Source: FEN-1297 sp964498065
GTDB lineage: Bacteria; Bacteroidota; Ignavibacteria; Ignavibacteriales; Ignavibacteriaceae
Direction of reading: 5' to 3'
Assembly (NCBI GenBank): GCA_964498065.1
Contig: CAZCFZ010000014.1
Span: 1-64,000, forward strand
DNA: 64,000 nt
Shown here piece after piece: positions 45,240 through 54,933 of the stretch. The notes beneath the pieces were generated by a model that was given only the letters and a program-made list of their open reading frames with translations, did not search any database and was not told the DNA's origin. The position numbers and the translations under genes were made by a program. Numbering within the stretch: the first letter of the stretch is position 1; the number at the start of each line of letters is the position of its first letter.

Positions 45240-45884
45240 CTAAATAATTTTATTTTTAATTGCTTTGGCTACGGCTTCGGAGCGGGAGTTAACATGCAGT
45301 TTTGTATAGATATTATGAAGATGAAAACGAATTGTATGAAACGAAACGAAAAGCTTTTCTGCGATTGCTTTAGTGCTGTGACCTTCAATTAAAGCATCCA
45401 GCACTTCTTTTTCTCTATCGGATAGTAAAGATGAATAATTATGGTTTAGAGGAGTTTGAAAATATTGCAGCACTTTTCTTGCAACTTCTCCTGAGAACGG
45501 AGCCCCTCCGTCATATGCTTCTCGAATAGCTTCAAGCAGCTTTTCCGTCGGACTTTTCTTTAAAAGATAACCTACGGCTCCATTTCGTAAAGATTGAAAA
45601 ATTTTTTCACTATCGCTGTATACAGTCAACATCATTACTTCAACTGTAGGGTATACTGTTTTAATTTCCCCAAGGCTTTCAATTCCCGATTTATCGGGCA
45701 TTTCAATGTCTAATAATAATATATCAGGGAGATCTTGTTCAATTTTATTTAAAACTTCTTCACAATTTTGATAGACACCAACGCATTTAAAACCCTCCGA
45801 TTTATTAAGTACTTTTGAAAGAACCTCCCGGAACTCTTCATCATCGTCAAGTATGGATACTCTTATAATACTTTTATTTATCAT
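45240..45884 (-). CDS. NarL/FixJ-family response regulator
   Basis: A 214-residue regulator. The receiver domain has the acidic triad DDDEE (residues 13-17), phospho-acceptor Asp59 in ILLLDIEMPDKSG, Thr in MMLTVYSD and Lys in YLLKKSP. The C-terminal LuxR-type helix-turn-helix is LSDREKEVLDALIEGHSTKA and FHTIRFHLHNIYTKLHV. It is encoded downstream of the propeller histidine kinase, and a degenerate copy of the palindrome lies about 70 bases upstream of its start, suggesting autoregulation. Confidence 0.96.
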   Translation of the reverse strand: MINKSIIRVSILDDDEEFREVLSKVLNKSEGFKCVGVYQNCEEVLNKIEQDLPDILLLDIEMPDKSGIESLGEIKTVYPTVEVMMLTVYSDSEKIFQSLRNGAVGYLLKKSPTEKLLEAIREAYDGGAPFSGEVARKVLQYFQTPLNHNYSSLLSDREKEVLDALIEGHSTKAIAEKLFVSFHTIRFHLHNIYTKLHVNSRSEAVAKAIKNKII

Positions 45885-45942
45885 TTAGTTATAAATCTTT
45901 TAAGTAAGTTGTTTCATCTTAATTTATAAATTTTTTAGTTTC

Positions 45943-45962
45943 AACTAATCATTTGAGCAGTT
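45943..45962. promoter_or_regulatory. Palindromic operator-like site, copy 3 (degenerate)
   Basis: AACTAATCATTTGAGCAGTT differs from copies 1 and 2 at two positions in the right arm. It lies directly after the histidine-kinase stop codon and about 60-80 bases upstream of the response-regulator start. Confidence 0.55.
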
Positions 45963-48900
45963 TTATTTATGAACAGGAAACTTAATTGAAATTTTGGTTC
46001 CTTTTCCGAGAATCGGTTCACAAATAAAGGCACCGGAGAGCTCCTTTGTATTCTTTTCCATATTATAAAGTCCATGACCGAGTTTTACTTTTCCTGGTTC
46101 AAATCCTGACCCGTTATCTTCTATAAGAAGGTTTATTTCTTTATTTATAACAGTGACAGAATATTTTATCGTTGTACAACCTGAATATTTAAGGGCATTG
46201 TTTAGCGCTTCTTTCGATACAAGCTGAAGGCTTCGTTTTATTTGTGAATTTACTTTTACATTGTCTATATTTTCTGTTTCAATAATTAGTTTTATGTTCT
46301 TTGACTCGCAAACCTCATTAGCGTAAGTTCTGAAGTTAAAAATAAAATCATTCAAAGAATCATATTTAGGATCAATAGACCAAATAACATCAATCATAGA
46401 ATCTACCAGGTTTCTGGATATTTTTCCCACTCTCTCTATAGAATTAATTTTGGAATATTTCTCAGCTGAATCATCATAAGATTTAGCATTTGACTTTTCA
46501 TCGCTTAGAGCATTTTCCGACAAAATTGCAATTCTAGTTAGACCCGAACCTATTTCATCATGAAGATCGGCAGCTATGCGTGTCCTTATCTTTTCAATTG
46601 TCAGCAATCGATTTACCCTGATCTTGGTAATAGTTACTATGCTTAAAATGATCATAAAAAGTATAATTAAGATGAACCACCATTGTTCATAAAAAGGTTC
46701 GGCAATTGTAAAAGTTAATTCTGCAGGATGTGTACTTTTAATATTGTTGTTATCCTCAGCTATAACTTGAAAAGTATAACTGCCTGGGCTAAGGGAAGCA
46801 TATGTAATAGAGTTGCGATCTTTCAATAAATTCCATTTTTTATCGACATTTAGCAAACGATAAGAATAACTTGTAAGATTTTCACTCCTGTTTATTATTC
46901 CTATAAAATCGAATGTAATTGTATTCTGAAAACTTGCAAATGAAAGGTTATTCTTTATTTTCACTTCCTGCCCGTTAATAAGAAGGTGACTTAAATATAC
47001 CGGCGGAGGTAAAAATTTTCCGGTTTCTAGTGATGGTTCAAATATGTAGATATCGGTATTATTAACAAAGCAAAGAACATTATCGCTTGAACAGGAAATG
47101 GAATAATACGGTTCTTTTGGAATTTCGTTGTTTAAAATAAATTTCGGCTTAAAATCCCCGCTAATTTCCTGTACGCCCGACTGAGTTCCTAACCAGAATT
47201 CCTTTCCGGGTGTTTTTGTAATGCTCCATATAGCATTACTGAAAAGCCCTTGTTTCCTTGAAATTATACGAAATTTGTTTCCTGAAAGTATAGCCAAACC
47301 GCCATACCTGGTTCCAATTAATAAATCTCCGTTTTTATCTTCTGATATTGCGCGGATGCCGTTGTCTGGAAGACCGTTAATGACGGTAAATTCACGAGTG
47401 AAAATTGTGTTATGATTTAATTTCAATTTTAAATCGGATAAAACTTTGCCGAGCGAAAACTCCGAAAGTCCATGAGCATATCCACCGAACCAAAAATTTC
47501 CTTTGCTGTCTTCGTAAATTTTTCTTACCGAATTATCCGGTAGTCCGTCACCTTCAGTATATATTTTGACAATCTTCCTTTTCTTTGTCGGTCCGATTAC
47601 CACAACGCCAAGATCCAGTGCGCTGCACCAAATGTAATTTCTTTTGTCACAGTAAATCGTAAAGATTCCATAGAACTTTAATTTGTCTGCTAAGTTAAAG
47701 TGTTCATTTAATTTTAAATTAGATGGATTTGCGGAAAGGGGTTCTTTGTTAACAATCTTGTAAATTTTTATATTGCCTTTACTGTATGCCATGTAAATTA
47801 AATTTGAATTGCTGCAGTATATGGCTGGTAAATAATCATTAGATATATTACGTTTGAGAAGATGAAAATAGAGATGCCATTTTTTCGATTTGTCCTGCCA
47901 TGTCTCCATCAAGCCCTTTGCAAGTGATATCCAGATATGATTGTTTGTGTCTGCAGAGATCGAAGCATAATTTTCAGATATATATTTTTTAGGGATAAGA
48001 AATTTAACCAGGTTTTGATGAACTAGTTTCTGTAATCCATCGTCATTTGTACCTACCCAAAGAATATTTTCCCTGTCGATTAATAATGAAGAAATATTAT
48101 TCTCCAATAGTCCGTTTTCGGTTGTTAGTGGTTCATTAAAATCTTGAAGAAAATCGGATTCTCTAAATTTAAATATGCCTCTTGAAGTACCTATCCATAA
48201 ATTGCTCTTTTCATCTTCAATAATTTTGAGAATTGATGTGTGGAGATTTATATAAGCAGGCGAATTTGAATAAGGATAAATCTTATAAAGATACCCGTCT
48301 AATGTCGCAGCCCAAATTTCCCCTTTTTTATTTCTAAATAATTGCGAAACCTGCTGAGTCAGACGCTTTGGTAAAACAACGGGGGTAAGTAAATTATTCT
48401 TGACGAATAATTTAAATATACCTCTTTCGCTGGCAAGCCATATGTTGCCGTCAAAATCAGAAGATATAGAAGAGACATAACCTAATTTAAATGTACTGGG
48501 AAAAACATTAATGGAATCCTTTTCTATATTGAAAAGACCGCTGTCGGTACCGCACCATAGGGTGTTGTTTTTGTTAAGATATAATGCGTCAATAACTTTC
48601 ATCGATGGAGATAAACCAGATCCGAAGGCTTCAAATTTATTATCAATATACTTATCTACACCGCCGCCTTCGGTTCCAATCCAAACAACCCCGGGATTTT
48701 TCCTGTCTGCTACAACTTCAAAACCTTTTTCCGATGTTAATCCGTCTGCTGTTGAATAATTATGAAATTCTTTACTATTAAACCTGCTTAATCCTTCGCC
48801 CGTACCTATCCAAATATATCCGAGGGAATCCTGACATAAGGAATGGATATTATCGGAAACAAGTCCATTGGCCATAGTATAATTATGGAATGGCAAAATC

Positions 48901-48971
48901 TGGCAATATGTAATTACGGTGGAAATTACAAACAGAAAGAATAACCGTAGTACAAAAGTGTTTCTTAACAA
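45963..48971 (-). CDS. Sensor histidine kinase with periplasmic beta-propeller (Reg_prop/Y_Y_Y)
   Basis: A 1002-residue membrane sensor. A signal peptide (to about 22) is followed by about a dozen Reg_prop repeats forming a two-bladed propeller pair (residues about 30-650; e.g. SLGYIWIGTGEGLSRF, NILWVGTNDDGLQKL), a Y_Y_Y domain (SYSYRLLNVDKKWNLL, SLSPGSYTFQVIAEDNN), one membrane helix (WWFILIILFMIILSIVTI), a HisKA_3 domain with the phospho-His in ADLHDEIGSGLTRIAIL, and HATPase_c (SKEALNNALKYSG, EDNGSGFEPG, LGHGLYNM). Unlike hybrid HTCS sensors it lacks its own receiver and AraC output; the adjacent NarL-type gene supplies these. The ligand is unknown. Confidence 0.94.
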   Translation of the reverse strand: MLRNTFVLRLFFLFVISTVITYCQILPFHNYTMANGLVSDNIHSLCQDSLGYIWIGTGEGLSRFNSKEFHNYSTADGLTSEKGFEVVADRKNPGVVWIGTEGGGVDKYIDNKFEAFGSGLSPSMKVIDALYLNKNNTLWCGTDSGLFNIEKDSINVFPSTFKLGYVSSISSDFDGNIWLASERGIFKLFVKNNLLTPVVLPKRLTQQVSQLFRNKKGEIWAATLDGYLYKIYPYSNSPAYINLHTSILKIIEDEKSNLWIGTSRGIFKFRESDFLQDFNEPLTTENGLLENNISSLLIDRENILWVGTNDDGLQKLVHQNLVKFLIPKKYISENYASISADTNNHIWISLAKGLMETWQDKSKKWHLYFHLLKRNISNDYLPAIYCSNSNLIYMAYSKGNIKIYKIVNKEPLSANPSNLKLNEHFNLADKLKFYGIFTIYCDKRNYIWCSALDLGVVVIGPTKKRKIVKIYTEGDGLPDNSVRKIYEDSKGNFWFGGYAHGLSEFSLGKVLSDLKLKLNHNTIFTREFTVINGLPDNGIRAISEDKNGDLLIGTRYGGLAILSGNKFRIISRKQGLFSNAIWSITKTPGKEFWLGTQSGVQEISGDFKPKFILNNEIPKEPYYSISCSSDNVLCFVNNTDIYIFEPSLETGKFLPPPVYLSHLLINGQEVKIKNNLSFASFQNTITFDFIGIINRSENLTSYSYRLLNVDKKWNLLKDRNSITYASLSPGSYTFQVIAEDNNNIKSTHPAELTFTIAEPFYEQWWFILIILFMIILSIVTITKIRVNRLLTIEKIRTRIAADLHDEIGSGLTRIAILSENALSDEKSNAKSYDDSAEKYSKINSIERVGKISRNLVDSMIDVIWSIDPKYDSLNDFIFNFRTYANEVCESKNIKLIIETENIDNVKVNSQIKRSLQLVSKEALNNALKYSGCTTIKYSVTVINKEINLLIEDNGSGFEPGKVKLGHGLYNMEKNTKELSGAFICEPILGKGTKISIKFPVHK

Positions 48972-49084
48972 TTAGGGCTTTCTAAAAAATAAATCTTCTT
49001 GCTTTTTTAATAAGATAATAACAATGTTCATTCTTCGTTAATAATATTTTATCTAATCACAAGCTATATGATTATTCAAATAAA

Positions 49085-49263
49085 CTATTTAATCTTCAAA
49101 AAGAATTAGAAAATGATCTTAACGATTATAAAGAAACGCAATCAGGTTCATTAAGAATAGATACTTGTACAACCGTTTTGTAGTATGTTGTTCCGCTTAT
49201 TCTATGATAATTTCATAAAAAGATTTCTCATATGCAAATTGTTCTTCACAATAAAGAATTAAA
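49085..49263 (+). pseudogene. Remnant of a LysR-family regulator
   Basis: Within a 395-base gap, one frame reads LFNLQKELENDLNDYKETQS then GSLRIDTCTTVL, stop, YVVPLIL, two stops, FHKKISHMQIVLHNKE. Without the stops this tracks the linker and first strands of a LysR sensor domain (G-x-LRI-x-x-x-T-x-x-x-YVLP-x-L-x-x-FHKK-P). The DNA-binding part is gone and there are three in-frame stops, so it is a pseudogene fragment. The rest of the gap shows nothing else. Confidence 0.6.
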
Positions 49264-49366
49264 ATTTTATAATTTCGTATATATTTAATTATATTATTCT
49301 TTCGGGAAATTCACCCCGGGATAATTCACGCAACTTGATTAAACCGGCAAAGCGGGAAACAATATT

Positions 49367-49993
49367 TTAAGCCTTCTCAAAGACAAAAGAGATTAATCTA
49401 GGCGGCCCGGACTTTTCATCAGCATCAAACCACTCTTTTAATTCTACGAGTTTAAAGCCGTTATCCAAAGCTGAATTTATGTATTCGGAAACATTGTGAA
49501 CAAAAACTTCAAGTTCAATTATTCCACTTTCTGTTTTATACCTGGCTTTGCTTCCAAGATATTGTTTAAAAGGATGCAGTTCACAAATATAAAAAGCTCC
49601 CCCGGATTTTAATTTTTTTCCAGCTTCACTAAAAATGAAACTCAAATCGGAGATATGTTCAAGTACGAGACTGCATGAAATCAGATCAGCCGAATTGTTT
49701 TTTAGTTTCCAGGATTTTGTTATGTCTAATTCTAAAAAATTTACTTTATCTGATTTTATTTTATTCCTTGCTTTTGAAATCATTTCTTCGGAGAAATCAA
49801 CAGCAATTAAATGCTTTGCTCTTTTAACAAGCCATTGAGTATTTTTTCCTGTTCCGCACCCTAATTCAATAACGTCATTAAATTTATATCCCATTAATGT
49901 TTTTCGAATCGCGGTTTTTTCTAGGTCCCGGGTTTTGTTTTCCATACGATCATAACTTTCCGCCCAAATGTTATATGAATCTTTAATAGACAT
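49367..49993 (-). CDS. Class I SAM-dependent methyltransferase
   Basis: A 208-residue Rossmann methyltransferase: motif I VIELGCGTGKNTQWLV, the acidic strand-2 end LIAVDFSEEMISKAR, motif II NSADLISCSLVLEHISDL and KLKSGGAFYICELHPF. The Methyltransf_11 layout is complete. Acceptor unknown. It sits intact between two gene remnants, in opposite orientation to both. Confidence 0.88.
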   Translation of the reverse strand: MSIKDSYNIWAESYDRMENKTRDLEKTAIRKTLMGYKFNDVIELGCGTGKNTQWLVKRAKHLIAVDFSEEMISKARNKIKSDKVNFLELDITKSWKLKNNSADLISCSLVLEHISDLSFIFSEAGKKLKSGGAFYICELHPFKQYLGSKARYKTESGIIELEVFVHNVSEYINSALDNGFKLVELKEWFDADEKSGPPRLISFVFEKA

Positions 49994-50191
49994 ATTTCAA
50001 AAAGTCTGAAGTGAAAAAGTTTTTAATTTATCCTTAAAATTAAATCCTCTGGAATAACATGTCAAATAATCATTAAGAATTATAACTTCAAGTTATATGA
50101 GATAATTAAATTGAATTTGAATTGACCCGCCGACTAAGATACTTTTGGGCTTTATTTTTCATAAAAAGAAAATCAAAATATTAGGAACGAA

Positions 50192-50475
50192 ATGAGCAGC
50201 ATAATTACTGATAAAAAAGACAAAACCCCAATACTTGACGGTAGAAATAATAAGATACAGAAAATAGTATCTGTACTTGCTGTAATTTTTTGTTTAACTC
50301 CGCTTCAATTTTGAGAACTTATATTTCTCCGGTTGCATTTTTTTCGGAACACATAGTTTGTGCTGCGGAAACCGGATTAACCATTACATTATTCTTGATT
50401 GGTGCGGGATTATCAAAAAATGTAATAAAATCCTTAGTTGTAAAACCATTAATCCATGGGATAATTATATAGGCG
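50192..50475 (+). pseudogene. Internally deleted YeiH-family (putative sulfate exporter) gene
   Basis: An ATG at 50192, preceded by TAGGAACGAA, opens 39 codons resembling the YeiH N-terminus (NKIQKIVSVLAVIFCLTP) and stops near 50309. Overlapping in another frame (from about 50290) is a stretch like the YeiH C-terminus: CAAETGLTITLFLIGAGLSK then NVIKSLVVKPLIHGIII and a stop at 50470. The roughly 230 central residues of the family are missing. This is a two-frame remnant after an internal deletion. The surrounding 49994-50784 gap holds no other gene. Confidence 0.6.
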
Positions 50476-50784
50476 ATAATTATTAAAAACAATTCCTGGT
50501 CGAATTCAAATATAAAAATCATCCCTTCGGGTTTTAATATCAAACGCCAGAGGTGTGAAATTATTCTAAAAAAACAATAAACAGACAAATCAAAAATCCT
50601 GTAGGGATGAAATTAAAATATTATTAATATTTATTTGTATAAGCCTGTTGTTGTTCATCTTAAACAGATATGATATTTCCATTTTTACTTTTTTTTAATT
50701 ATTTGAATTGATGCGTGAATAATATATTTTTCATTTCTAGTTACATTCAAATAAAATCTGCATTATTAAAGTGGAGAATGAAAG

Positions 50785-52677
50785 ATGAAACCCCGGCATT
50801 TTTCAATTAGCAATTTAAGTATAACTATTCTAATCGTTTTTCTTTTCACTATTTCAGTAAATGTTTATTCACAAAATGATTCACTCTACATTTCTCAGCA
50901 TTTTAACAAACATGAATACATGATTCCCATGCGTGATGGTGTAAGACTTTTTACAGTAGTGTATTCACCTAAAGATAATTCAATAAAATATCCGATTCTT
51001 CTGAATAGAACGCCGTATAGTGTTGGTCCGTACGGAGAAAATAATTATAAGAATGATTTAGGACCTTCTCCAAAATTTGAAAAAGCGGGTTACATTTTTG
51101 CTTATCAAGATGTTCGGGGAAAGTTTATGTCGGAAGGGACTTTTGTTGAAATGCGTCCATACATCGGAAATAAAAAAAGCAAAACTGATATTGATGAAAT
51201 CAGCGATACTTACGATACAATCGATTGGTTAATAAAACATGTTTCAAATAATAACGGCAAGGTTGGGATTTACGGAATTTCATATCCGGGTTTTTATGCA
51301 GCAATGGCAACAATAGATGCGCACCCAGCATTAGTGGCTGCTTCTCCGCAGGCTCCTATTGCAGATTGGTTTATTGATGATGATTTCCATCGACACGGAG
51401 CTTTCTGGCTGCCCCACGCTTTCTGGTTTTACACTTTTTTCGGATTGGTAAGACCTGAACCAATCGATCATTGGCCGGAAGCGGTTTTTACAACAACAAA
51501 TCCGGACGGCTATGATTTCTTTTTGAAGATGGGATCTTTTAAAAATACTACCGATAAATTTTATAAACATAAAATTCCCTTTTGGGATACAATGATGGCT
51601 CACCCTAATTATGATAAATTCTGGCAGTCAAGAAACACTCTGCCCCATTTTAAAAATATAAAACCGGCTGTAATGACTGTCGGCGGCTGGTTTGATGCTG
51701 AAGATCTTTATGGCGCGCTAAATACTTATAAATCCATTGAGAGTAAAAACAAAATTAATCATAACACAATTGTTATGGGTCCATGGTTTCACGGAGGCTG
51801 GGAAAGATCGAAAGGTAATTTGTTAGGTGATATTCATTTCGGAAGCAACACAAGCGAGTTTTACCAGGATAGCATTGAACTGCCGTATTTCAATTATTAT
51901 TTGAAAGGAGAAAGTAATCCAAATTTGCCTGAAGCATACGTTTTTGAAACAGGATCAAATAAGTGGAAAAAATTTAATTCATGGCCGCCGAAAAATATAA
52001 AGGAAGAAAATTTATTCTTTCATGGAAACAAAGAACTTTCATTTGACAAACCCAAAACAAAGGAAAAATCCTTTGATCAATATATAAGCGATCCTGCGCA
52101 TCCGGTTCCATATACAAATCATATTACTGAAAGAATGATAAGAAGATATATGGATGAAGATCAAAGATTCGCTTCTAAAAGAAATGATGTTCTTGTTTAT
52201 GAAACCGAACCGCTTGATAAAGATGTTACAATTGCCGGTCCTATTGATGCAACTCTCTTTGTCTCAACATCGGGAACAGATGCGGATTGGATTGTTAAGC
52301 TTATTGATGTTTTCCCTGATACAGCAAAAGATTATTCACCAAATCCTTGCGGAGTAAAGATGGGCGGATATCAAATGATGGTAAGAGGAGATATAATGCG
52401 TGGTAAGTATCGTAACAGCTATTCAAAGCCGGAGCCGTTTATTCCAAACAAAATTACTAAAGTAAATTTCCGGCTGCAGGATATTTTACATACTTTTAAA
52501 AAGGGGCACAAAATTATGGTGCAGATTCAAAGCAGCTGGTTTCCGCTAGCGGACCGTAATCCGCAGAAGTTTGAAAATATTTACTTTGCGAAGGATTCGG
52601 ATTTTCAAAAAGCTACTCAGAGAGTTTATCATTTCAAAGACTATCCGTCTGGGTTGAAGATTTTAATCCTTCAATAA
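50785..52677 (+). CDS. Secreted CocE/NonD-family hydrolase (X-Pro dipeptidyl-peptidase type)
   Basis: A 630-residue protein with a signal peptide (to about residue 30, NVYSQ). The alpha/beta-hydrolase core shows MIPMRDGVRLFTVVYSP, the nucleophile elbow GIYGISYPGFYAAMATIDAH (Ser in G-I-S-Y) and VGGWFDAEDLYGAL; a C-terminal jelly-roll follows (ATLFVSTSGTDADWIVKLID, VNFRLQDILHTFKKGHKI). This is the CocE/X-Pro peptidase fold acting on esters, amides or N-terminal Xaa-Pro peptides. The substrate is unknown; export suggests peptide or antibiotic hydrolysis in the periplasm. Confidence 0.92.
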   Translation: MKPRHFSISNLSITILIVFLFTISVNVYSQNDSLYISQHFNKHEYMIPMRDGVRLFTVVYSPKDNSIKYPILLNRTPYSVGPYGENNYKNDLGPSPKFEKAGYIFAYQDVRGKFMSEGTFVEMRPYIGNKKSKTDIDEISDTYDTIDWLIKHVSNNNGKVGIYGISYPGFYAAMATIDAHPALVAASPQAPIADWFIDDDFHRHGAFWLPHAFWFYTFFGLVRPEPIDHWPEAVFTTTNPDGYDFFLKMGSFKNTTDKFYKHKIPFWDTMMAHPNYDKFWQSRNTLPHFKNIKPAVMTVGGWFDAEDLYGALNTYKSIESKNKINHNTIVMGPWFHGGWERSKGNLLGDIHFGSNTSEFYQDSIELPYFNYYLKGESNPNLPEAYVFETGSNKWKKFNSWPPKNIKEENLFFHGNKELSFDKPKTKEKSFDQYISDPAHPVPYTNHITERMIRRYMDEDQRFASKRNDVLVYETEPLDKDVTIAGPIDATLFVSTSGTDADWIVKLIDVFPDTAKDYSPNPCGVKMGGYQMMVRGDIMRGKYRNSYSKPEPFIPNKITKVNFRLQDILHTFKKGHKIMVQIQSSWFPLADRNPQKFENIYFAKDSDFQKATQRVYHFKDYPSGLKILILQ

Positions 52678-52727
52678 TTTTATTTATTAATAAAAAATGT
52701 TTTTGTAAAAATTTTCCAAAATAAATT

Positions 52728-53177
52728 ATGATAACAGATAATATTAAAAATTATTCATTATACAAAAACCTTGGCGAAGGAATAAACAAAGCTCTTATAT
52801 TTTTAAATGAAAATGATTTCAGTAAAATGCCTGACGGCCGTTATAATATTGATGGCGACAATGTATTTGCCCTGGTAAATCGATATAAAACTAAACGGAT
52901 TGAATAAGCTGTTTGGGAATCTCACCAAAGATATATAGATGTTCAGTTTGTTGCGGAAGGAATTGAAAAAATTGGATATTCGATAATGGAAAATATGAAG
53001 GTTAATAAAGCATATGATGAAAATAAAGATATTCAATTTTTAAATGGTGATGGAAAGTTTGTTACACTTGAAAAAAACAGTTTTGTTATTATGTATCCTT
53101 CAGACGTGCACATGCCGGGGATTTCAGTCAAGGGATCTAAAGAAGTAATAAAAGTAGTTGTAAAAGTAAAAATTTAG
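52728..53177 (+). pseudogene. YhcH/YjgK/YiaL-family (DUF386) gene with one in-frame stop
   Basis: A 149-codon frame of normal family length: it begins MITDNIKNYSLYKNL and has FSKMPDGRYNIDGDNVFALV, then TKRIE, a TAA at 52905-52907, then AVWESHQRYIDVQFVAEG, and continues cleanly to PSDVHMPGISVKGSKEVIKV and TAG. The family conserves YxTK...E-x-x-x-WE-x-H, so the TAA replaces a residue in a variable spot before the WE-x-H metal-binding motif. One substitution (e.g. GAA to TAA) explains it. It is a very recent pseudogene, or a sequencing error. The product would be a sugar-anomer or beta-galactosidase-beta-like protein. Confidence 0.82.
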
Positions 53178-53423
53178 TGATTAATTTTTTAGTGAAACAG
53201 ATCATTTCCTTAATAAATAGACAGCATCGTTCAATTTATTTTCTTCTATTTCAGTAATAAAATATTTATATTGAATTAATTCATTTCATATAAAAAAGTT
53301 TTATGCTAATTAGTATCTTGAAAGGTAGAACATGCCGGAAAGATAATCTCACTTTAACTTTTATAGTTTGTCAGCGGAACATATCAAATAATCTATTTTA
53401 ATAACCTAGTAGAGGAAAAATCA

Positions 53424-54923
53424 TTGCTTAAACAATTATTCAGAACGAAAAGTCTTGAAGCATTAGTAAGCGAAGGCGAAGAACCCGAGCACCAGCTGAA
53501 ACGTGCACTTGGTGCATTTGATGTTGTAATGCTGGGAATAGGAGCTATAATTGGAGCAGGTATTTTCGCAACCATTGGAACGGCTGCCGCCGGTGATGCC
53601 CTGAGACCTGGAGCCGGGCCTGCACTGATGCTGTCATTTGTCCTTACTGGTGTTGCCTGCGGATTTGCAGCTTTATGTTATGCTGAGTTTGCATCCATGG
53701 TTCCTATTTCCGGAAGCGCCTATACATATTCTTACGGAACTTTAGGTGAACTTGTCGCATGGATTATCGGGTGGGATTTAATAATTGAATATGCCGTTGG
53801 TAATGTGGCTGTTGCAATTAGCTGGTCAAATTATTTTAAAACATTTGTATCGGGATTCGGAATTATAATACCTGATTGGATGTCAATCGATTATAGAACT
53901 GCAGCAAAAATTCCCGGCTTGCTTGAACATGCACCGCATTTATTTGGAGTTCCTATAGTTTTCAATTTACCGGCGTTTTCAATTGTTGCTCTTATAACGG
54001 TTGTATTGGTTATCGGTATAAAAGAAAGCTCAAGGACAACAACAATTATGGTTATTATTAAATTACTTGTTCTGGGTTTATTTGTTGTGGTTGGATTTTT
54101 CCATGTAGATCCGAAGAATTGGGTCCCTTTTGCACCTAACGGCTGGAAAGGAATTCAGGCGGGTGCCGCGGTTGTATTTTTTGCATATATTGGATTCGAT
54201 GCTGTTTCAACCGTTGCGGAGGAAGTCAGAAATCCAAAACGGGATATGCCCATAGGAATTATAGGCTCATTAATTATTTGTACTATAATTTATATTCTTG
54301 TTGCTGCCGCGTTTACCGGGATAATTCCCTACAAGGTTCTTATAACTAAATTAGCCACCAGCCAATCCGAACCGCTTACATTAGCTATGCAATATGCGAA
54401 TTTGGGGAAACATGCTGACCTAATAATAGGGATAATCGCGTTTGGTTCGGTAATAGCGCACACAGCAGTACTGCTGGTATTTCAGCTTGGCCAGCCGAGA
54501 ATATTTTTCTCTATGGCAAGAGATGGATTACTGCCTCAAAAATTTGCAAAAGTACATCCCAGATTTAAAACTCCGGTTGTTACTACAATTGTTACCGGTT
54601 TAGTTGTGGGTGTTACTGCAATGTTTACTACAATAGATGAAATGGTTGACTTAACAAATATCGGAACTCTGTTTGCTTTTATTCTGGTTTGTGCCGGAAT
54701 TATTATAATGAGAAAAAAAGAGCCGGATAAACCGAGGCCATTTAAAACTCCTTTTGTACCTCTTGTACCCGCACTTGGTATTGTTGCATGTTTATATCTT
54801 ATACTTGGACTGCCATGGATTACATATATCCGGTTTGCCGGCTGGCTTGTTATCGGTTTGGTAGTGTACTTTGCGTACGGTTATAAGCATAGCAGAGTGA
54901 GAAAAGAGTTGGAAGCGAATTAA
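53424..54923 (+). CDS. Amino-acid permease (APC superfamily, cationic amino acid transporter type)
   Basis: A 499-residue protein with about 12-14 membrane helices. The first helix carries the substrate-binding break GIGAIIGAGIFATIGTAAAG, followed by CYAEFASMVPISGSAYTYSY, FFAYIGFDAVSTVAEEVRNP and SLIICTIIYILVAAAFTG, all standard for the CAT/YfnA group. The C-terminus is basic. The start is TTG, preceded by AGAGG, at a suitable spacing. Confidence 0.93.
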   Translation: MLKQLFRTKSLEALVSEGEEPEHQLKRALGAFDVVMLGIGAIIGAGIFATIGTAAAGDALRPGAGPALMLSFVLTGVACGFAALCYAEFASMVPISGSAYTYSYGTLGELVAWIIGWDLIIEYAVGNVAVAISWSNYFKTFVSGFGIIIPDWMSIDYRTAAKIPGLLEHAPHLFGVPIVFNLPAFSIVALITVVLVIGIKESSRTTTIMVIIKLLVLGLFVVVGFFHVDPKNWVPFAPNGWKGIQAGAAVVFFAYIGFDAVSTVAEEVRNPKRDMPIGIIGSLIICTIIYILVAAAFTGIIPYKVLITKLATSQSEPLTLAMQYANLGKHADLIIGIIAFGSVIAHTAVLLVFQLGQPRIFFSMARDGLLPQKFAKVHPRFKTPVVTTIVTGLVVGVTAMFTTIDEMVDLTNIGTLFAFILVCAGIIIMRKKEPDKPRPFKTPFVPLVPALGIVACLYLILGLPWITYIRFAGWLVIGLVVYFAYGYKHSRVRKELEAN

Positions 54924-54933
54924 ATATATAAAT

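Noticed and set aside
50319..50588. Minus-strand open frame of 89 codons
   Set aside because: It is antisense to the YeiH remnant, whose plus-strand translation has real family similarity; the minus frame has none.
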